Source of the DNA: Zeugodacus cucurbitae
Taxonomy: Eukaryota; Arthropoda; Insecta; Diptera; Tephritidae
Assembly: GCF_028554725.1 (NCBI RefSeq)
Contig: NC_071671.1
Location: 10,908,001-10,972,000, forward strand
Direction of reading: 5' to 3'
DNA: 64,000 nt
A model generated the notes under the pieces. It was given only the letters and a program-made list of their open reading frames with translations, ran no database searches and had not been told where the DNA came from. Numbering within the stretch: the stretch's first letter is position 1; each line of letters opens with the position of its first letter. Positions 48,196 through 60,360 of this stretch are shown here, one piece after another. The position numbers and the translations under genes were made by a program.

Positions 48196-50344
48196 ACCTA
48201 ACCTAAATTAGACCGATTGGTGCCTACAAACCATTCTCGAATCCATCTGAAGGCACACAAAGGGTTTCCATCAAATCGGTCCAGCCTTTAGGAGTAGTTC
48301 AGTGACGTACACAAGTACAGAGGAATTTTATATATAAAGGTCATATATGTAGTCTTTCCTAGTAGTCTTGACTCAATATTCCTCTGATAGTAATTATGCC
48401 GTTATATTAAAATTTTCACGATTTTAAAAGCAAGCCTACAAATTTCTAGCGGGGTACGAATTAATAGGGTTTAGTGTCATGAGGGTGTATACATGTACCA
48501 TATATTAGGGTGCAGGTTATTTACCTAATACTTGTTATCCATTATCAACAAAGCCACAAAAAATACAGTATAGTATAGTACATATATTAATCTGGAACTA
48601 TATGTATTCTAGATATGATCATATCATATGCTATTCCTCAAATCTATAATCTAAATTATGTAAATCTTTTTACAGAAGTATAAGCAACATATATAAGTAC
48701 TTACATTACTGACAAGTTCAGAAAATTATTCGCTAAAATCTGTTCGATAAATCCGAAATTATCAAGAACGCGACCCAACAAAAAAACACAAAACAAAAGA
48801 ATTTTGTATAGTTTGAGAAATCTATATTAAATTTGACAGGATTATGAAGCGTTTGTGTCAAATAATCCAACTAGTAGACACCAATATACTCCGACATAAA
48901 GAAATAATTTTCGCTCAATCTGTGAAATCGGTTCTTGCCTCATATTCCAAAGCCTCTAGAAAATGTTAGAGCTTGACCTCAGATAATAGACCCCTGTCTT
49001 ATTCGAAGATACAAACAATTACTCCTGCGTATTCAATAATACCAAGAAATTCTTTGGAGACTGAAAGGCAAATTGATTTCAAAAATAAACTTGGTAACCA
49101 CAAGCACCTTAATGTATCTATAAACACGGTTAATTATATTTATATCTATGTATGTATGTAAGTAAAACATGCCACCACACTTACATACATACAGTTACAT
49201 TTAAGTCGGTTGATTGGCAGACAGACGCTTTGCAGATAAGAATGAAAATTGTAAGCGACAAAAAGGCAATGAAATACGCGCTTGAATAGAATTGAATGGA
49301 ATAGCGCTAAAAGCGCAGTCAATATGAAATAGCAACAACAACAAAAAAATGTTGTTGCATAGAATAGCATTATTGACAGGTACATGTGGACTTACATACA
49401 TACATACATACTTACAGTTGCATACATACAGTTGCACATACGTATTTACAATATAACAGCATTGTGGCTAAATTCAATGGTTATGCCCACTTATTTATTT
49501 TCTACGCGCCTGTCGACTGTAAGATATATGGCTACTTGTGTTTATATGTATGCGTGTATGTCAGTAAATGCTAACTAGCATGTTTTCGTGCTCGCACTCT
49601 GGCATAATTGAAATTGTATCTGGCTGCTTACGATTTATTGTGCGTTCCAATAATGGTATTTTTCTATTTTATTATTATATTTCATTGAGCGCGTGATAAG
49701 CGCATAAGAAAGTGCATGAATGCAGACAGACACACACGCACACACACATATTTCAATTACAACTTGCATAAGACGATGGGCGTGTAAGTGATAGGGGTGG
49801 TATAGGGTATGGGTGGAAGGCTCCAATAAGCACCTGCAGTACATTAAAAACACACAGAAAAAAACTTTGGAACTTGGGGAGCTTAGAAATGGTTTAACAA
49901 TTTCTACAAAGAAGAAGAAGCATCATTAGTCTGGAAGAAAAAAACGTATCAAGAATGTATAACAGATTTCTGGCTATCAACGTCGCACTTTTATTATTAT
50001 TATGATATTTAGTATTTAAATTAAATTCAAACCTTGAAGAATGGTGAATCGTACAAACAACTGGTATAAATACAATGGACTGGCAACAACTAGTGGTTTT
50101 GATTACAGTGAGTTCCTGCCGCTGACGGCCTAACCTCAGGGTGTTCAAAAACACATCGGATCAATACAATGCATTGATCAGCGCACTAATTTTTCTATGC
50201 AGCTTCAGTACCAATTGGCGAGGGTATGGATACACTTAGCCACCTTGGTAGGGCCCATCTAAACCCTCTGCCGTACTTTGGCTACTCCACACCGAGTAAC
50301 CAAAGGCCCTCTGCCTGCATTTAGGTTTAAACCACAGCCACCAT
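48196..50344. other. Unannotated stretch
   Basis: No gene seen. 49140-49600 has CATA/TACA simple repeats. 50160-50340 is GC-richer and may belong to the non-LTR remnant that follows, but I could not match it. Confidence 0.4.
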
Positions 50345-50512
50345 TTTCTTCCTCCACTGCGTTGAAAAGACCAGGTGGAGAAGGACCTGACTGCACTAGG
50401 TATCACCAATTGACAAACAGCGAAAAGTAAGAATGAATGGCGCACTGTTGTTAACTCGGTTATAATAGTAAAAGAGGTGTCTACGCCTGTTAAGAAGCTA
50501 GAAGAAGGCTGA
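50345..50512 (+). mobile_element. Short 3' remnant of a related non-LTR retrotransposon
   Basis: With one stop replacing Trp, the translation reads LR.KDQVEKDLTALGITN, then TAKSKNEWRTVVNSVII. This aligns with LRWKDQVQSDLASLGVSN ... AKRRNEWRALVDSAIIA at the C-terminus of the element at 61.3 kb. It is more diverged than the 42.7-kb copy and may be a different subfamily. The GAAGCTAGAAGAAGG end resembles a simple-repeat 3' tail. Confidence 0.65.
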
Positions 50513-50544
50513 TACTTTCAGCACCAAATACCACTTTTTTCTAT

Positions 50545-50904
50545 CGGGTGATCCCAGTAACAGACTTTTTTCAATAGCCTTTTTCGTGTCGTGTTATCTT
50601 TGTTCAGTATTGTTTTGCATTTTATCTTGGAAAGACTGACGCCACAACAACGTTTACAAATTGTTCAACTTTCGTCCAGAAAAAAACCACCGATTTGCTG
50701 GTTTTTGTAAGCCGGTAGAATCATCAGTCAATATTTCTACAAAAATGATGCTAGTGAGAACTTAACCGTCAATGGTGACCGTTATCGCGACATGATAACC
50801 GACTTTTTGATACCTGAAATTGAAGCTCGTGATCTCGGCGACATTTGGTTTCAACAAGACGGCACCACTTCCCACACTCAACGATTTGAAAGAGATAATC
50901 TTTA
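50545..50904 (+). mobile_element. Tc1/mariner-superfamily transposase fragment
   Basis: The plus strand encodes LTPQQRLQIVQL near 50640, an N-terminal helix pattern. After a deletion it encodes ENLTVNGDRYRDMITDFLIP and then DIWFQQDGTTSHT at about 50755-50885. The WFQQDG(A/T)xxHT block holds the second catalytic aspartate of this DDE family. Most of the region between these blocks, and everything after them, is missing, and frames are broken. It ends exactly where the DINE-like repeat begins. Confidence 0.65.
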
Positions 50905-51540
50905 AACAAGTAAGGTAGGGGTATGTTCGGGTGTAACCTAACATTTTATACTCTCGCAATTTATTTATTTAATTTTATTAATATAACACAATTTGACTTG
51001 ACATATTCGTCATATTTGTATATGATATATATAAAGTCCATTGAAAGTTGGTGTCATATATCTGGCAGCTAGGTGATGTTATAACCCAATTTCACCCACG
51101 GAGATATATTATTAAAATAAACATATTCCCTCTAAATTTCTTCAAAATATCTAAAAATTTTCGGTAAACAAATTTATTCGAAGCTCTGAGGTCCTCATAT
51201 TCGATATATGGGGCCTTCAATACTTATGGTTCGATTTTTAGAAGGGCGATGCTACACTATAAATGTAGTATTTGTGCAAAGTTCTGTTCCGATATATTCA
51301 CTAGTGCTTACTTTATATATTGTAAAGTAAACGATTCAGATCGGCTTCAAAGTTCTGGTATGCGGGAAGAGTCGTGGTTGTGAACCGATTTGGACTATTT
51401 TCATAACATATCATTGGGAAGCCAGGAAGATATTATTAACCGAACTTCATTGAAATTGGTCGAATAGTTTCGAATATATAGTGCGCCTATTTAAAATTTT
51501 GTATACCATTTTGAGTGCAGCTCTTCTTTTTTGTGTTTTT
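50905..51540 (+). mobile_element. DINE/Helentron-like repeat, second copy
   Basis: The copy begins AAACAAGTAAGGTAGG, then TTCGGGTGTAACC, ATTTTATACTCTCGCAATTT and ATATAAAGTCCATTGAAAG. It continues with CGAAGCTCTGAGGTCCTCAT and ATTCGATATATGGGGCC, which occur inverted at 59.14-59.19 kb. It breaks off before the GTCC/GTCT tract, so it lacks the 3' end. Confidence 0.6.
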
Positions 51541-53901
51541 TTTTTTATTTAAAAAAGTAGGGAACCTCGAAGTGGATCAGCCTATTGTGTAATCCTCAGC
51601 ATTTATTCTGAATAACCCACCGTGCCTTCTTCTAGATATGTACGTAGCAAAATTATCAAAAAATTTAAGCCGCATCACTAAAGTTGAAATCATTTCTCTA
51701 ATTTAAACATTATCAAATATGGGACTCACATTTTTATTGCAATACGTGCTTGACAATGTACGTTTGGCATGCGCTTGTCAATCAATCAATGCACCAGTTC
51801 AGTCATCAATCAAAGATAGCCACGCCAAAGCTTTCGTTAACTTTTTGCCGACTTTATTTCGCAGTTAGTCGCTGAAAATCTCATATGAACAGTGTGTTTT
51901 TGTTGTTGTAACACAATGCAATAGAAAAAGTTGCAGACGCCTCAATCAATATACGATATAAATATACATATGTATGTAAGTATGCGCCGCCGCCTGCGCC
52001 ATATATATTTTTTCGTATGCGTCTATTGACTGCGGGCACTGCCACGCCCGTTTCGAGTACTAGCTTGTACACAGAATTTAAATTCCTCAAACGCTTGTGC
52101 GTTGCAGTTATTAATGAACTTGTAGACATGGGCGATGAAACGCATATAAAAAAAGACTTTTTTTATTAAATTTCTTTTTTTATAAATTATATTTTTATAA
52201 TTTTTTTATAAAATATTTTTTTATATTATTTTTATATAAAATGTTTTGTTGTTGCAACGCTTTAAAAGTTCGCGTCTGAAGCTGAAACTAAATTTCGCAC
52301 ATTTTGCCTAGTTTCTTTTTATATACTGTTAATTGTAGTGTTTATAAGCGTGACGGTCAGTCATATATGCAGAGCACGCTCTCGCGATTATTATCTTACT
52401 GCCAAAATTGCTAAACACACACACACACGCACTCACGCTACATTTATTGGACATGAATCGTTGGTTTTTCTTATCTGCCAACAGCGATCTACTAACCTCT
52501 TCATATTATGCATGCTACGCTTATATATGAAGAAGATGTATCAGTGCAACGAATTAATTTCATGCCAATTTTTCCATATCACACACAAGCTCAGACACAT
52601 CCCCACACCTCTTCAATTGTGTGGCTCACTTTCATATTCCTCACACAACTCGCTACTTCGATGTTAATGCGACACCTCTGTGACTGCTCCGTGCCTCGTT
52701 CGTCAGCGCACTCAACTCCTGCGTCATCAAGCGGCTGCTGCTTTGCACTTTTCACCTCTTTTTCTTCTCGGCTTTCCAACGTTTGCACGACGCAATGAAG
52801 CTGTCAAAGTGCATAAATCAGTTTCTTCGATTTTGACATGAATTGCTGAATTGTTCAGCTGAATATTCACCTCATTGCCTGCGTCTGCTTGAGTGCCTAT
52901 GCACTCGCTCGCTATGGCATTGTGCAAATGTGCGAATTGTCGCTTATGACAAACTGTCATTATCATTATAGTCACAGCCGCTGTCAGTGTCAACTTTGTT
53001 GTAATGCAAAAGTGAAGTGCAATCATACTTTGCCGATACAATTCACTTTGGTTATAATGCAAATGTGATTGAAGGGAGCGATATCAGACGATGGAAAATC
53101 AGATTTCTTCAATTTTTTTATAGTAAGACTAAAAGACATAGACATATATGGGTTCTCTTTTCTTACGAACTACGCACTGATTCAAAAAATCTTCAATAAT
53201 CACTACATTTAAGAAAAATTATCATCATCTAGACCCATAGTCATTTTTTGAAGTACAAGTTTTTCTTGAGATGCTCAAGATAAAGACAGAGACCAATCTC
53301 AAATGGACAGTATAAAGAACATTTGAATATGGGTTTCGAAAGGTACTGTTGTCACTAGTAATTTAAGAGAATTGAACTTCCTTGGCCTTAGTAAGAACCG
53401 GGTCTTAAAACATAGCCAAGGCTACACAGATATTTTCCGAAACAAGGTATTAATAGATATATATTATATTAATAAGATCTGCAAAACAAGGACATCCGAT
53501 GTCATTTTTTGTCATGATTCAGACCCTAAACTAGAACCTCGCAGAAACCTTTAGATTCGTTTCCGAAATAAATTTATTTTCACTTCAGATTTGTTTGGTT
53601 CTCCAATTAACTCCAAAAATAAGAATAAACAATAACATATATATGAACTCCGATACGAAGACTAAGCTTGAAGACTCAGTTATTAATAAAAATTTATATA
53701 TTCTACTTGAAAATAACTTTGAATTCCAAAAATTGAATATCTATGACACTGATTCAGCCATAACATCACTTTTTGCATTTATGCCTGCATTTATAGTTCC
53801 AGTTTCAATCTTATAATGAACCCAAGAACACCAATTTACCGAAGATTTAGTAGGATTATTAGGATTCACGAAAAAGCACTTAGGTATGTTCCATATATGT
53901 A
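51541..53901. other. Unannotated stretch
   Basis: 52140-52240 is A/T low complexity. 52330-53060 is GC-richer, with overlapping frames on both strands but no domain. No gene supported. Confidence 0.4.
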
Positions 53902-53903
53902 TA

Positions 53904-54069
53904 TAGTTGAACTTTCCTAACTCGAATCACCACAAAAAAAAAAAACTTTGAGTTATAGAGGCTTCCGCGGTACGGAAGGTTATTAGTATTTGTATTTTGT
54001 AAATTTTACTTCTATTGGCAATTCAAGAGTTCGAGTTATGGTGATCTTCGAGTTATGGAAGTTCAACTG
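53904..54069. mobile_element. 166-bp pogo/Tigger-like MITE
   Basis: The right end, read inverted, is CAGTTGAACTTCCATAACTC followed by GAAGATCACCA. The left end reads (TA)GTTGAACTTTCCTAACTC followed by GAATCACCA, so the inverted ends match over about 28 bp with small differences. TA dinucleotides flank both ends (53902-53903 and 54070-54071), consistent with Tc1/mariner-type insertion. CAGT ends with ACTCGA-type inverted repeats fit the pogo/Tigger branch. There is no coding capacity. Confidence 0.8.
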
Positions 54070-54071
54070 TA

Positions 54072-55303
54072 TCTGATATATTGCATTATTATACCTACGT
54101 ATACCTTACCTTTTAAAATCGTTTCAAAAGCAGCAAAACCTCTCATTAGATATGAAATTCAATTTCAAATCCCATAAAAATAATGCAACTACAGAAATAG
54201 CACTGAGAGCGCCAACACAAGTTACTAAAACAACAAAGCTGGTAAACCACACTTTTTAAAAGGTTTTCACTCTCGCCGCAGAGTAACATTGTTGACAGAT
54301 AATTAATTTTTCTGTTTTTCAATGAAGTGCAAAATAGTGAAGAAGAGAGCGGAAAAATAAAGAATAATGCGAGGAAAAAAGTAGTATCATAAGTGTACTC
54401 TTTTAGTTTACTCTTACAAATATAAGCTACATTCTATTCAGCAGAACTTGTAGAGCCCTGAAACGAACAAACAACTGGTATGGTATAAAAAGAAAAAAAA
54501 ACAAAAAATAAAGAGATTATACCACCTTTATATTGAATTCAACTAGTTGCTCTCTCACTAGAACAGCCTGGGTCAAATATGGCGAAGGGAGAAGTGGCGA
54601 ATCGAACACTACCATATTCGTCTGGGCCAAATTATGCCGAAAGAACATTCAGTCATGCTATACCATCATTTCTTAGTCTCTTCGTAGACAATTTTTTCAT
54701 TTTTAAAGCGTGACTGTTTATGGGTGCTAGTCGGTAGCTGTTATATGAGTGCTAATCGGGTTGAAACCTTCATTTTTACTTAAGTTTTAATGCTTGTTTT
54801 ATAATGCATTTAGATTTAGTATCCAAAATATTTATAAGAATACTTTAAGCCTTTTGAAAAAATCTTTATCCTCAATATATTAGTATCATCATTGTGTTAG
54901 TTGCTTCTCACTTGCCTTGATATTATTTACTACGTATTTTCTCTTTCAGCACTCTCAGTTGACTGTGTTTTGTTTTTACCACAGCTGTTGCTGTTCTTGA
55001 CGTACTATTAATAACCATATTTATAATTTTTCTTTTCCCCACCAATTTCTTTCACTACCGCCAACATTGCGTGGGTTGTCGGCCAGACCTTTTATCCTGC
55101 TGCCTTTTATTGGATTTCTATGGAAATCGTCTGCCTTTTGATTGAAGTGCTGCTGAATGAGAAAAACAATTCATGGAAACGAATATTTTACGTATAACAG
55201 CCTTACGACGCACACCCTTGCTACGTAAATACATCGATTATTATTATTAGATAGATTATAATTATTAAAGCAAATAGTAAATCTTGAAAATATTAAAGCA
55301 AAA
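54072..55303. other. Unannotated stretch
   Basis: AT-rich DNA without supportable coding content. AACTGGTATGGTATAAAA near 54474 echoes the TATACCAGTT motif in inverse orientation. Confidence 0.4.
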
Positions 55304-55305
55304 TA

Positions 55306-56280
55306 TTAGGTTTGCAAATATCTCCCTTCAGCTCAATGCTTTATACACAGTGGCGCTATGTCCGGGCTATATGGTGGATGCGATAAAACCTCCCACGCGA
55401 CCTCCCGTATTTTCTGACGAGTCATCAACGAAGTGTGTGCTCTGGCGTTCTCCTGCTGGAACACTACACCCTTTCTGCTGGCCAATTCTGCACGTTTCTG
55501 GTCGATCGCCTGCTTCAAGCGGTTCAGTTGTTCGCAGTAGATGGTGGAATTAAGCGTCTGGGCGTATGGGAGCAGTGGATGATTCTCTTCCAATCCCACC
55601 AAACACACAGCAATACCTTCCTTGCCGTCAATCCCGGATTGGCGACTGTTTGGGACGATTCACCGGCCTTCGACCGCGACCGTTTTCACTTGATATTGTC
55701 GTATGTGAATCATTTTTCGTCGCCAGTCAAAATCCACTTCAGAAGGTTTTTTTTTTTGCTTCAAATCATGCGGCACCCAAACATCAAGCTTTTTTGTGTA
55801 TCCAGCCTTCTGCTGATGGTTTAAAATGGTTTGGTGGCTAACTCCCATCTCCTGAGCGATGTCACGAGATGCCATATGCCGGTCTAACTCGATGTTTTCC
55901 ATGATTTGATAGGTATTCGTCGTCACAGGCTTTCCGCCGGCAGGCTTATCCATGCTGTCGTTTTCATCCGCTCTGAATCGTCGAAACCGTTCCTCCGCAG
56001 TTTGAAGTGATAGAGTACCATCCTCGAAAACACCATTAATCTCACCAAACGTTTCTCTAGCGGATTTGCCTTTAACGAAGGAAAACTTTAAAATAGTGCG
56101 AATTTCGGCGTTAGTGAACTCCATCTATAACTGTTGAACGCAATTTCCAATCTAATCATGCATAGGGTCATTTTGTAGGTTATGTTAAGACCTTTCAAAG
56201 ATGTATGGTCTATAGCGCTTTATACATAGCCGCGAAATTCAAAAAACAAAAAGGCGAAAGGGAGATATTTGCCAACCTAA
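55306..56280 (-). mobile_element. Internally deleted mariner element, copy 1
   Basis: The inverted ends are TTAGGTTTGCAAATATCTCC at 55306 and, inverted, TTAGGTTGGCAAATATCTCC from 56280. They are flanked by TA at 55304-55305 and 56281-56282, the mariner target duplication. The element is 975 bp against the roughly 1.3 kb usual for mariner, so it is internally deleted. Both ends are intact, so it could in principle have been mobilised in trans by a related transposase. Confidence 0.93.
55335..56124 (-). pseudogene. Mariner transposase pseudogene
   Basis: The frame starts MEFTNAEIRTILKFSFVKGK at 56124 and carries the helix-turn-helix region through TAEERFRRFRADEN, HQTILNHQQKAGYTKK and WVPHDL. 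About 30 residues are then missing and the frame shifts near 55730, removing the block with the first catalytic Asp (TGDEKW in copy 2). The later block reads VFQQENARAHT where copy 2 has VFHQDNARPHT, so the second catalytic Asp is Glu. After PPYSPDIAP the sequence jumps to the inverted end, so the third catalytic Asp (PSDY) is lost. The full family protein is about 345 residues. The product cannot be active. Confidence 0.9.
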
Positions 56281-56282
56281 TA

Positions 56283-57615
56283 TGTTAAAAAATAACCTAC
56301 TTTTGAGGTAAAGTTAGAAATAAATAATTTAAGACAAAATTTGTATTCAAAAACTTGACAGTTTTGTTAGTTTTCGAAGAAAGCCAATACAATAAAGAAT
56401 TAAAAAATTTAAAATTAAGATATACTTGGATGTATACGTTAAGAACTAAATTTTTTGAAAGACACTCAAATTTTTTTTCAAACTATGCGTTCTTAAAACA
56501 TACACCACCCTCAACTCCCTCCATATTTAGAAAAATATATTAGAAACATAAAGAAAACTTAGTTTTCCAAACAATTATAAAAATTCAAAAGTGGAAATTC
56601 TCTTCCAATGAAAAAATACATACAACAAACTACAAAAACAACACAACTCGACCCATAATTAGACCCACAATAACTTAATGCTCGACTCGCAGCCGAAGCA
56701 GCCATTGAAGTGTACAGAAAAAGAAGAGAAAAACAAAACAAGTGCGCCAGTATGACTGCAGCCAAATGCTAGTACAGCACTGGAACTGTGAAAAATAGAT
56801 AAATAAATACATACACCCAAACGCAACTGCGTCAATTGTCTACAACGGCGCGGTCACAAAGAACTGCACGGGCATTGAGTGGAGCAACTACAACTTTTAT
56901 GAGCGCACTGAAGTCGCTGCAGTGGCCAGACACAGACAACACTAAATGTATTGACATTTTATGGCGTCATTTTTCAAGTGCATGCACAACAACACGAGAA
57001 AAACATAAATAAGCGCACGCAAAATAGGAAAAGCTTAAAATAAGCAGCGTAAATGAAACGCAGACGCAGACGATAGCATGTGAAAATGAAAACATTGCAA
57101 ATTGTGGAGTACACACAAAAAAAGATTAAAAGCAAAAGAGAATAAAAGCACAAAAGCGCTAAAGCACAAGACAAATGCGCAAAAGGAGTGTAGCAGGAGC
57201 AAAAGCGCAAGCCAAAGTAATAATAAATTTCATTTTCATGTAACTACAATAAATTATCTAAGTGGCAATTACAAGCTGACAATGCTGAAATTCGCTGAAA
57301 AATTAAGACAAGCCAGTAGTTGGGAGCATATGTGAGGAGGTGGCGCTCAGCTTACAGTTTTATATAAACTCGAGACCACACGCACATATGTACATGACAA
57401 ATGCAGCCAATATGGAGTGCAGAGGTCACTCATACGCCACGTATATCCACAGCGCCCAACGCAAGGGGTGTTTGCAATTTACGCATATTTGTCATATGAA
57501 TATCAAGTATATAGTGCGTGAATCATTTCGCAAGCTCATAAAAATGCATTTGATTGGGGGAAAATAAAGGAAAAAGTTACATGAAGTCGGAAGATATTTG
57601 GTAGGAAATGTTTTT
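56283..57615. other. Unannotated spacer between the two mariners
   Basis: 56560-57330 has a plus-strand A bias with many AAAGCG and ACAAC words. No gene is supported. Confidence 0.4.
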
Positions 57616-57706
57616 TGTGAAGTTGCTAAAAGAGTGTTATAGTTTTGTTCACATAACGGTTGTTTGTGTCACCCAGAAATAACAGAGTTAGATATGGGGT
57701 TATATA

Positions 57707-58975
57707 TTAGGTTGGCAAATAGTTCCTTTTCGCCTTCTTGTCTTTTGAATTTTGCGGCTATGTATAAAGCTCTACAGAGCTCGTATCTGGCAGCCCTATA
57801 CATCTTTGAAAGGTCTTGACATAACCTACAATACGACGCTATGCATGATTAGTTTGGATATTGTGTTCAACAGTTATAGACGTGTAAACATGGAGTTCGC
57901 TAACAATTCGCTGCAATTCGCGTTATTTTAAAGATTTCCTACGTTAAAGGCAACTCCGCTCGAGAAACGTTCTGTGAGTTTAATGGTGTTTTGGGGGATG
58001 GTACTTTATTACTACGAACTGCGGAGCAATGATTTCGACGATTCAGATCGGGTGAAAACGACAACATGGATAAGCCTGCCGGCGAAAGACCTGTGACGAC
58101 GAATACCGATCAAATCATGGAAAACATCGAGTTAGACCGGCATGTGGCATTTCATGACATCGCCCAGGAGATGATAGTTACCATTTCAAACCATCTGAAG
58201 AAGGCTGGATACACAAAAAAGGTTGATGTTTGGGCGCCGCATGATTTAACGCTAAAAAACCTTCTGGACAGGATCAACGCCTGCGATATGCTGCTGAAAC
58301 GGAACGAACTCGACCCATTTTTGAAGAGGATGGTGACTGGCGACGAAAAATGGATCACATGCGACAATATCAAGCGAAAACGGTCGTGGTCGAAGGCCGG
58401 TGAATCGTCCCAAACAGTCGCCAAGCCGGGATTGACGGCAAGGAAGGTATTGCTGTGTGTTTGGTGGGATTGCAAGAGAATCATCCACTATGAGCTGCTC
58501 CCATATGCCCAGACGCTTAATTCCACCATCTACTGCGAACAACTGCACCGCTTGAAGCAGTCGATCGACCAGAAGGTGCCAGAATGGGCCAACAGAAAGA
58601 GTGTTGTGTTCCACCAGGACAACGCCAGACCACACACACTTCGTTGATGACTCGTCAGAAGCTACTGGAGCTCGGATGGGAGGTTTTATCGCAACCACCA
58701 TATAGCTCAGACAAAGCGCCAAGTGATTACACTTGTTCCTGTCCATGGCGAACGAACTTGGTGGTGTAAAGTTGAACTCAAAAGAGGCTTGTGAAAAGTG
58801 GCTGTCCGAGTTCTTCGCAAATAAGGAGGGGGGCTTCTACGAGGGGGAATTATGAAGTTGCCGTCTAGATGGAAACAGAGTATCGAATGAAACGGCGCAT
58901 ATTTGAACTAAATCCGATTACTGTAACACTTTTTATAAAGCATTGGATAAAGAGCAACATAGCGGAAGGGAGACA
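57707..58975 (+). mobile_element. Near-full-length defective mariner, copy 2
   Basis: The left end TTAGGTTGGCAAAT at 57707 follows a TA. The coding region runs in the same direction. The right end retains only GAAGGGAGA (about 58965-58973) before the sequence turns into the flanking repeat at CATGACGAG, so the right inverted end and its TA are deleted. Length, about 1.27 kb, is close to a complete mariner. It is the same family as the inverted copy at 55.3 kb: VTTNT.QIMENIELDRH and PYAQTLNSTIYCEQL are shared. Confidence 0.9.
57890..58860 (+). pseudogene. Mariner transposase pseudogene, copy 2
   Basis: The start is at ATG 57890 (MEFANNS). A frameshift follows within 40 bases, and a stop replaces the codon after TAEQ (about 58031). 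A long open stretch from 58066 carries MENIELDRH, KKAGYTKKVDVWAPHD, MVTGDEKW with the first catalytic Asp, LCVWWD, IHYELL and FHQDNARPHT with the second. A two-base-type frameshift near 58640 breaks the frame before LMTRQK..ELGWEVLSQPPY. There PSDY, carrying the third catalytic Asp, is still present in the shifted frame. All three acidic residues survive at the DNA level but no continuous protein can be made. A Met-Gly-Val-Ser to Met-Ile-Val-Thr change with loss of about one residue marks the second helix. Confidence 0.9.
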
Positions 58976-59420
58976 TGACGAGTGATGTTGAAATTCGAAT
59001 CTCTGTCCGTCCGTTTGTCCGTGCAAGTGATAACTTGAGTAAAAATTGAGATATCTTAATGAAACTTGGTACACATATCCCTTCCCATGGTAGGTTGATC
59101 GATCGTCCTTATAAAAATCGTCGAAATCGGACCATAAGTTTTCAAAGCCCCATATATCGAATATGAGGACCTCAGAGCTTCGAATAAATTTTTACCAAAA
59201 ATATAGGTAAGTCTCTCAGATATTTTTAAGAAATTCAAAGGAAATATTTTCCTTCTAATAATATATCTCCATGTCAAAAATGAGTGAAATCGGGTCCCCT
59301 AGTTCCCCTATACCTAATATTAGGGTTTTCAAACTTTCACTGGACTTTATACCATAGATATGCGAATATGTGGGTCAAAATGTGTGTTATATTACTTTAC
59401 ATTACAAATTACTTGACACT

Positions 59421-60360
59421 TACTTACACTATGGCCTCACATATTGAAAAATTTCTTGGAAGATGACTAAGAAAAATTTCCCGTTATACTCATATCTAAT
59501 AAATTATACATTACAAAATAACAAACTTATTCACACATTCTGTGGTAAGCTGATTACTAGAGCTTTAATTTACAATTACAATGAAATGTTATATATTATT
59601 ATTATATTAAAGTATTATATATATTAATTTAATTATAATATATTAATATAAATTTAGATTAAACCATAAAAATACACTTACAACAAATTAAATGCCCTTC
59701 AAGCATATCTTAAAATTGTTTACTTTTTAATTAAACCCAATTAGCCTTTTTAATAAAATTATTAATATTTTTGTTTAATTTATATTTTTTACTCTGTCCC
59801 AATTCTAATCAGTCTAACCAGCTCAAAGACAACAATCCCACGAAATGCACTTCGAAGCCCTTTTATGTAACATACAATCAAGTGCTTGTTTAAACACAAT
59901 TAAATTAAAATTATTTGCAAGTTAAGTTCGTTTGTCTAATTGCATTTAGTCGCACCGCCAGCGGTTAGACACATTGGGCATTGAACTTGACTGCATATGA
60001 TTGGTCATGAATACATACGAATACACCGAAAAGCCATGAATAAAAATCAAGTGCGCTAAAAATGTAAATAAATTGCTTTCATTAGTGTAATAATTAAGCG
60101 CTTAGAAGTGAAGGTAATAAATGAAGTCGACTAATCGTTACAACGCTAATAGCAGCTAATTGCTATTTTATTATACCGCTGACGTAGTTATTAGGAAAAT
60201 ATGAGCTGTTGGTAGTTAAGCTGTGTATATAAGCTTGTTAAACTGGTATATGAAAAATTTAAATAGAAATAGTAACAATACATCTCGTTTTCTAAAGTTT
60301 GCGACTAATTAAATCCCTGTGTGTGAAAATTTGCTAAAAAATCACTAAATGTAGGCAACG
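59421..60360. other. Unannotated AT-rich stretch
   Basis: No gene or delimited repeat seen between the two repeat elements. Confidence 0.45.

Larger units (their letters stand above)
57616..59420 (-). mobile_element. DINE/Helentron-like repeat interrupted by a mariner
   Basis: On the minus strand the outer parts form one repeat of the 45-kb family. 59420 to 58976 gives the body with ATAAAGTCCAGTGAAAG, CGAAGCTCTGAGGTCCTCAT, CTCAATTTTTACTCAAG and the CGGACAAACGGACGGACAG tract, ending CACTCGTCA. 57705 to 57616 gives the 3' part with ACAAACAACCGTTATGTG and AACAAAACTATAACACTC. Between them sits mariner copy 2. The head (AACAAGTAAGG) and terminal hairpin are missing. Confidence 0.7.
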
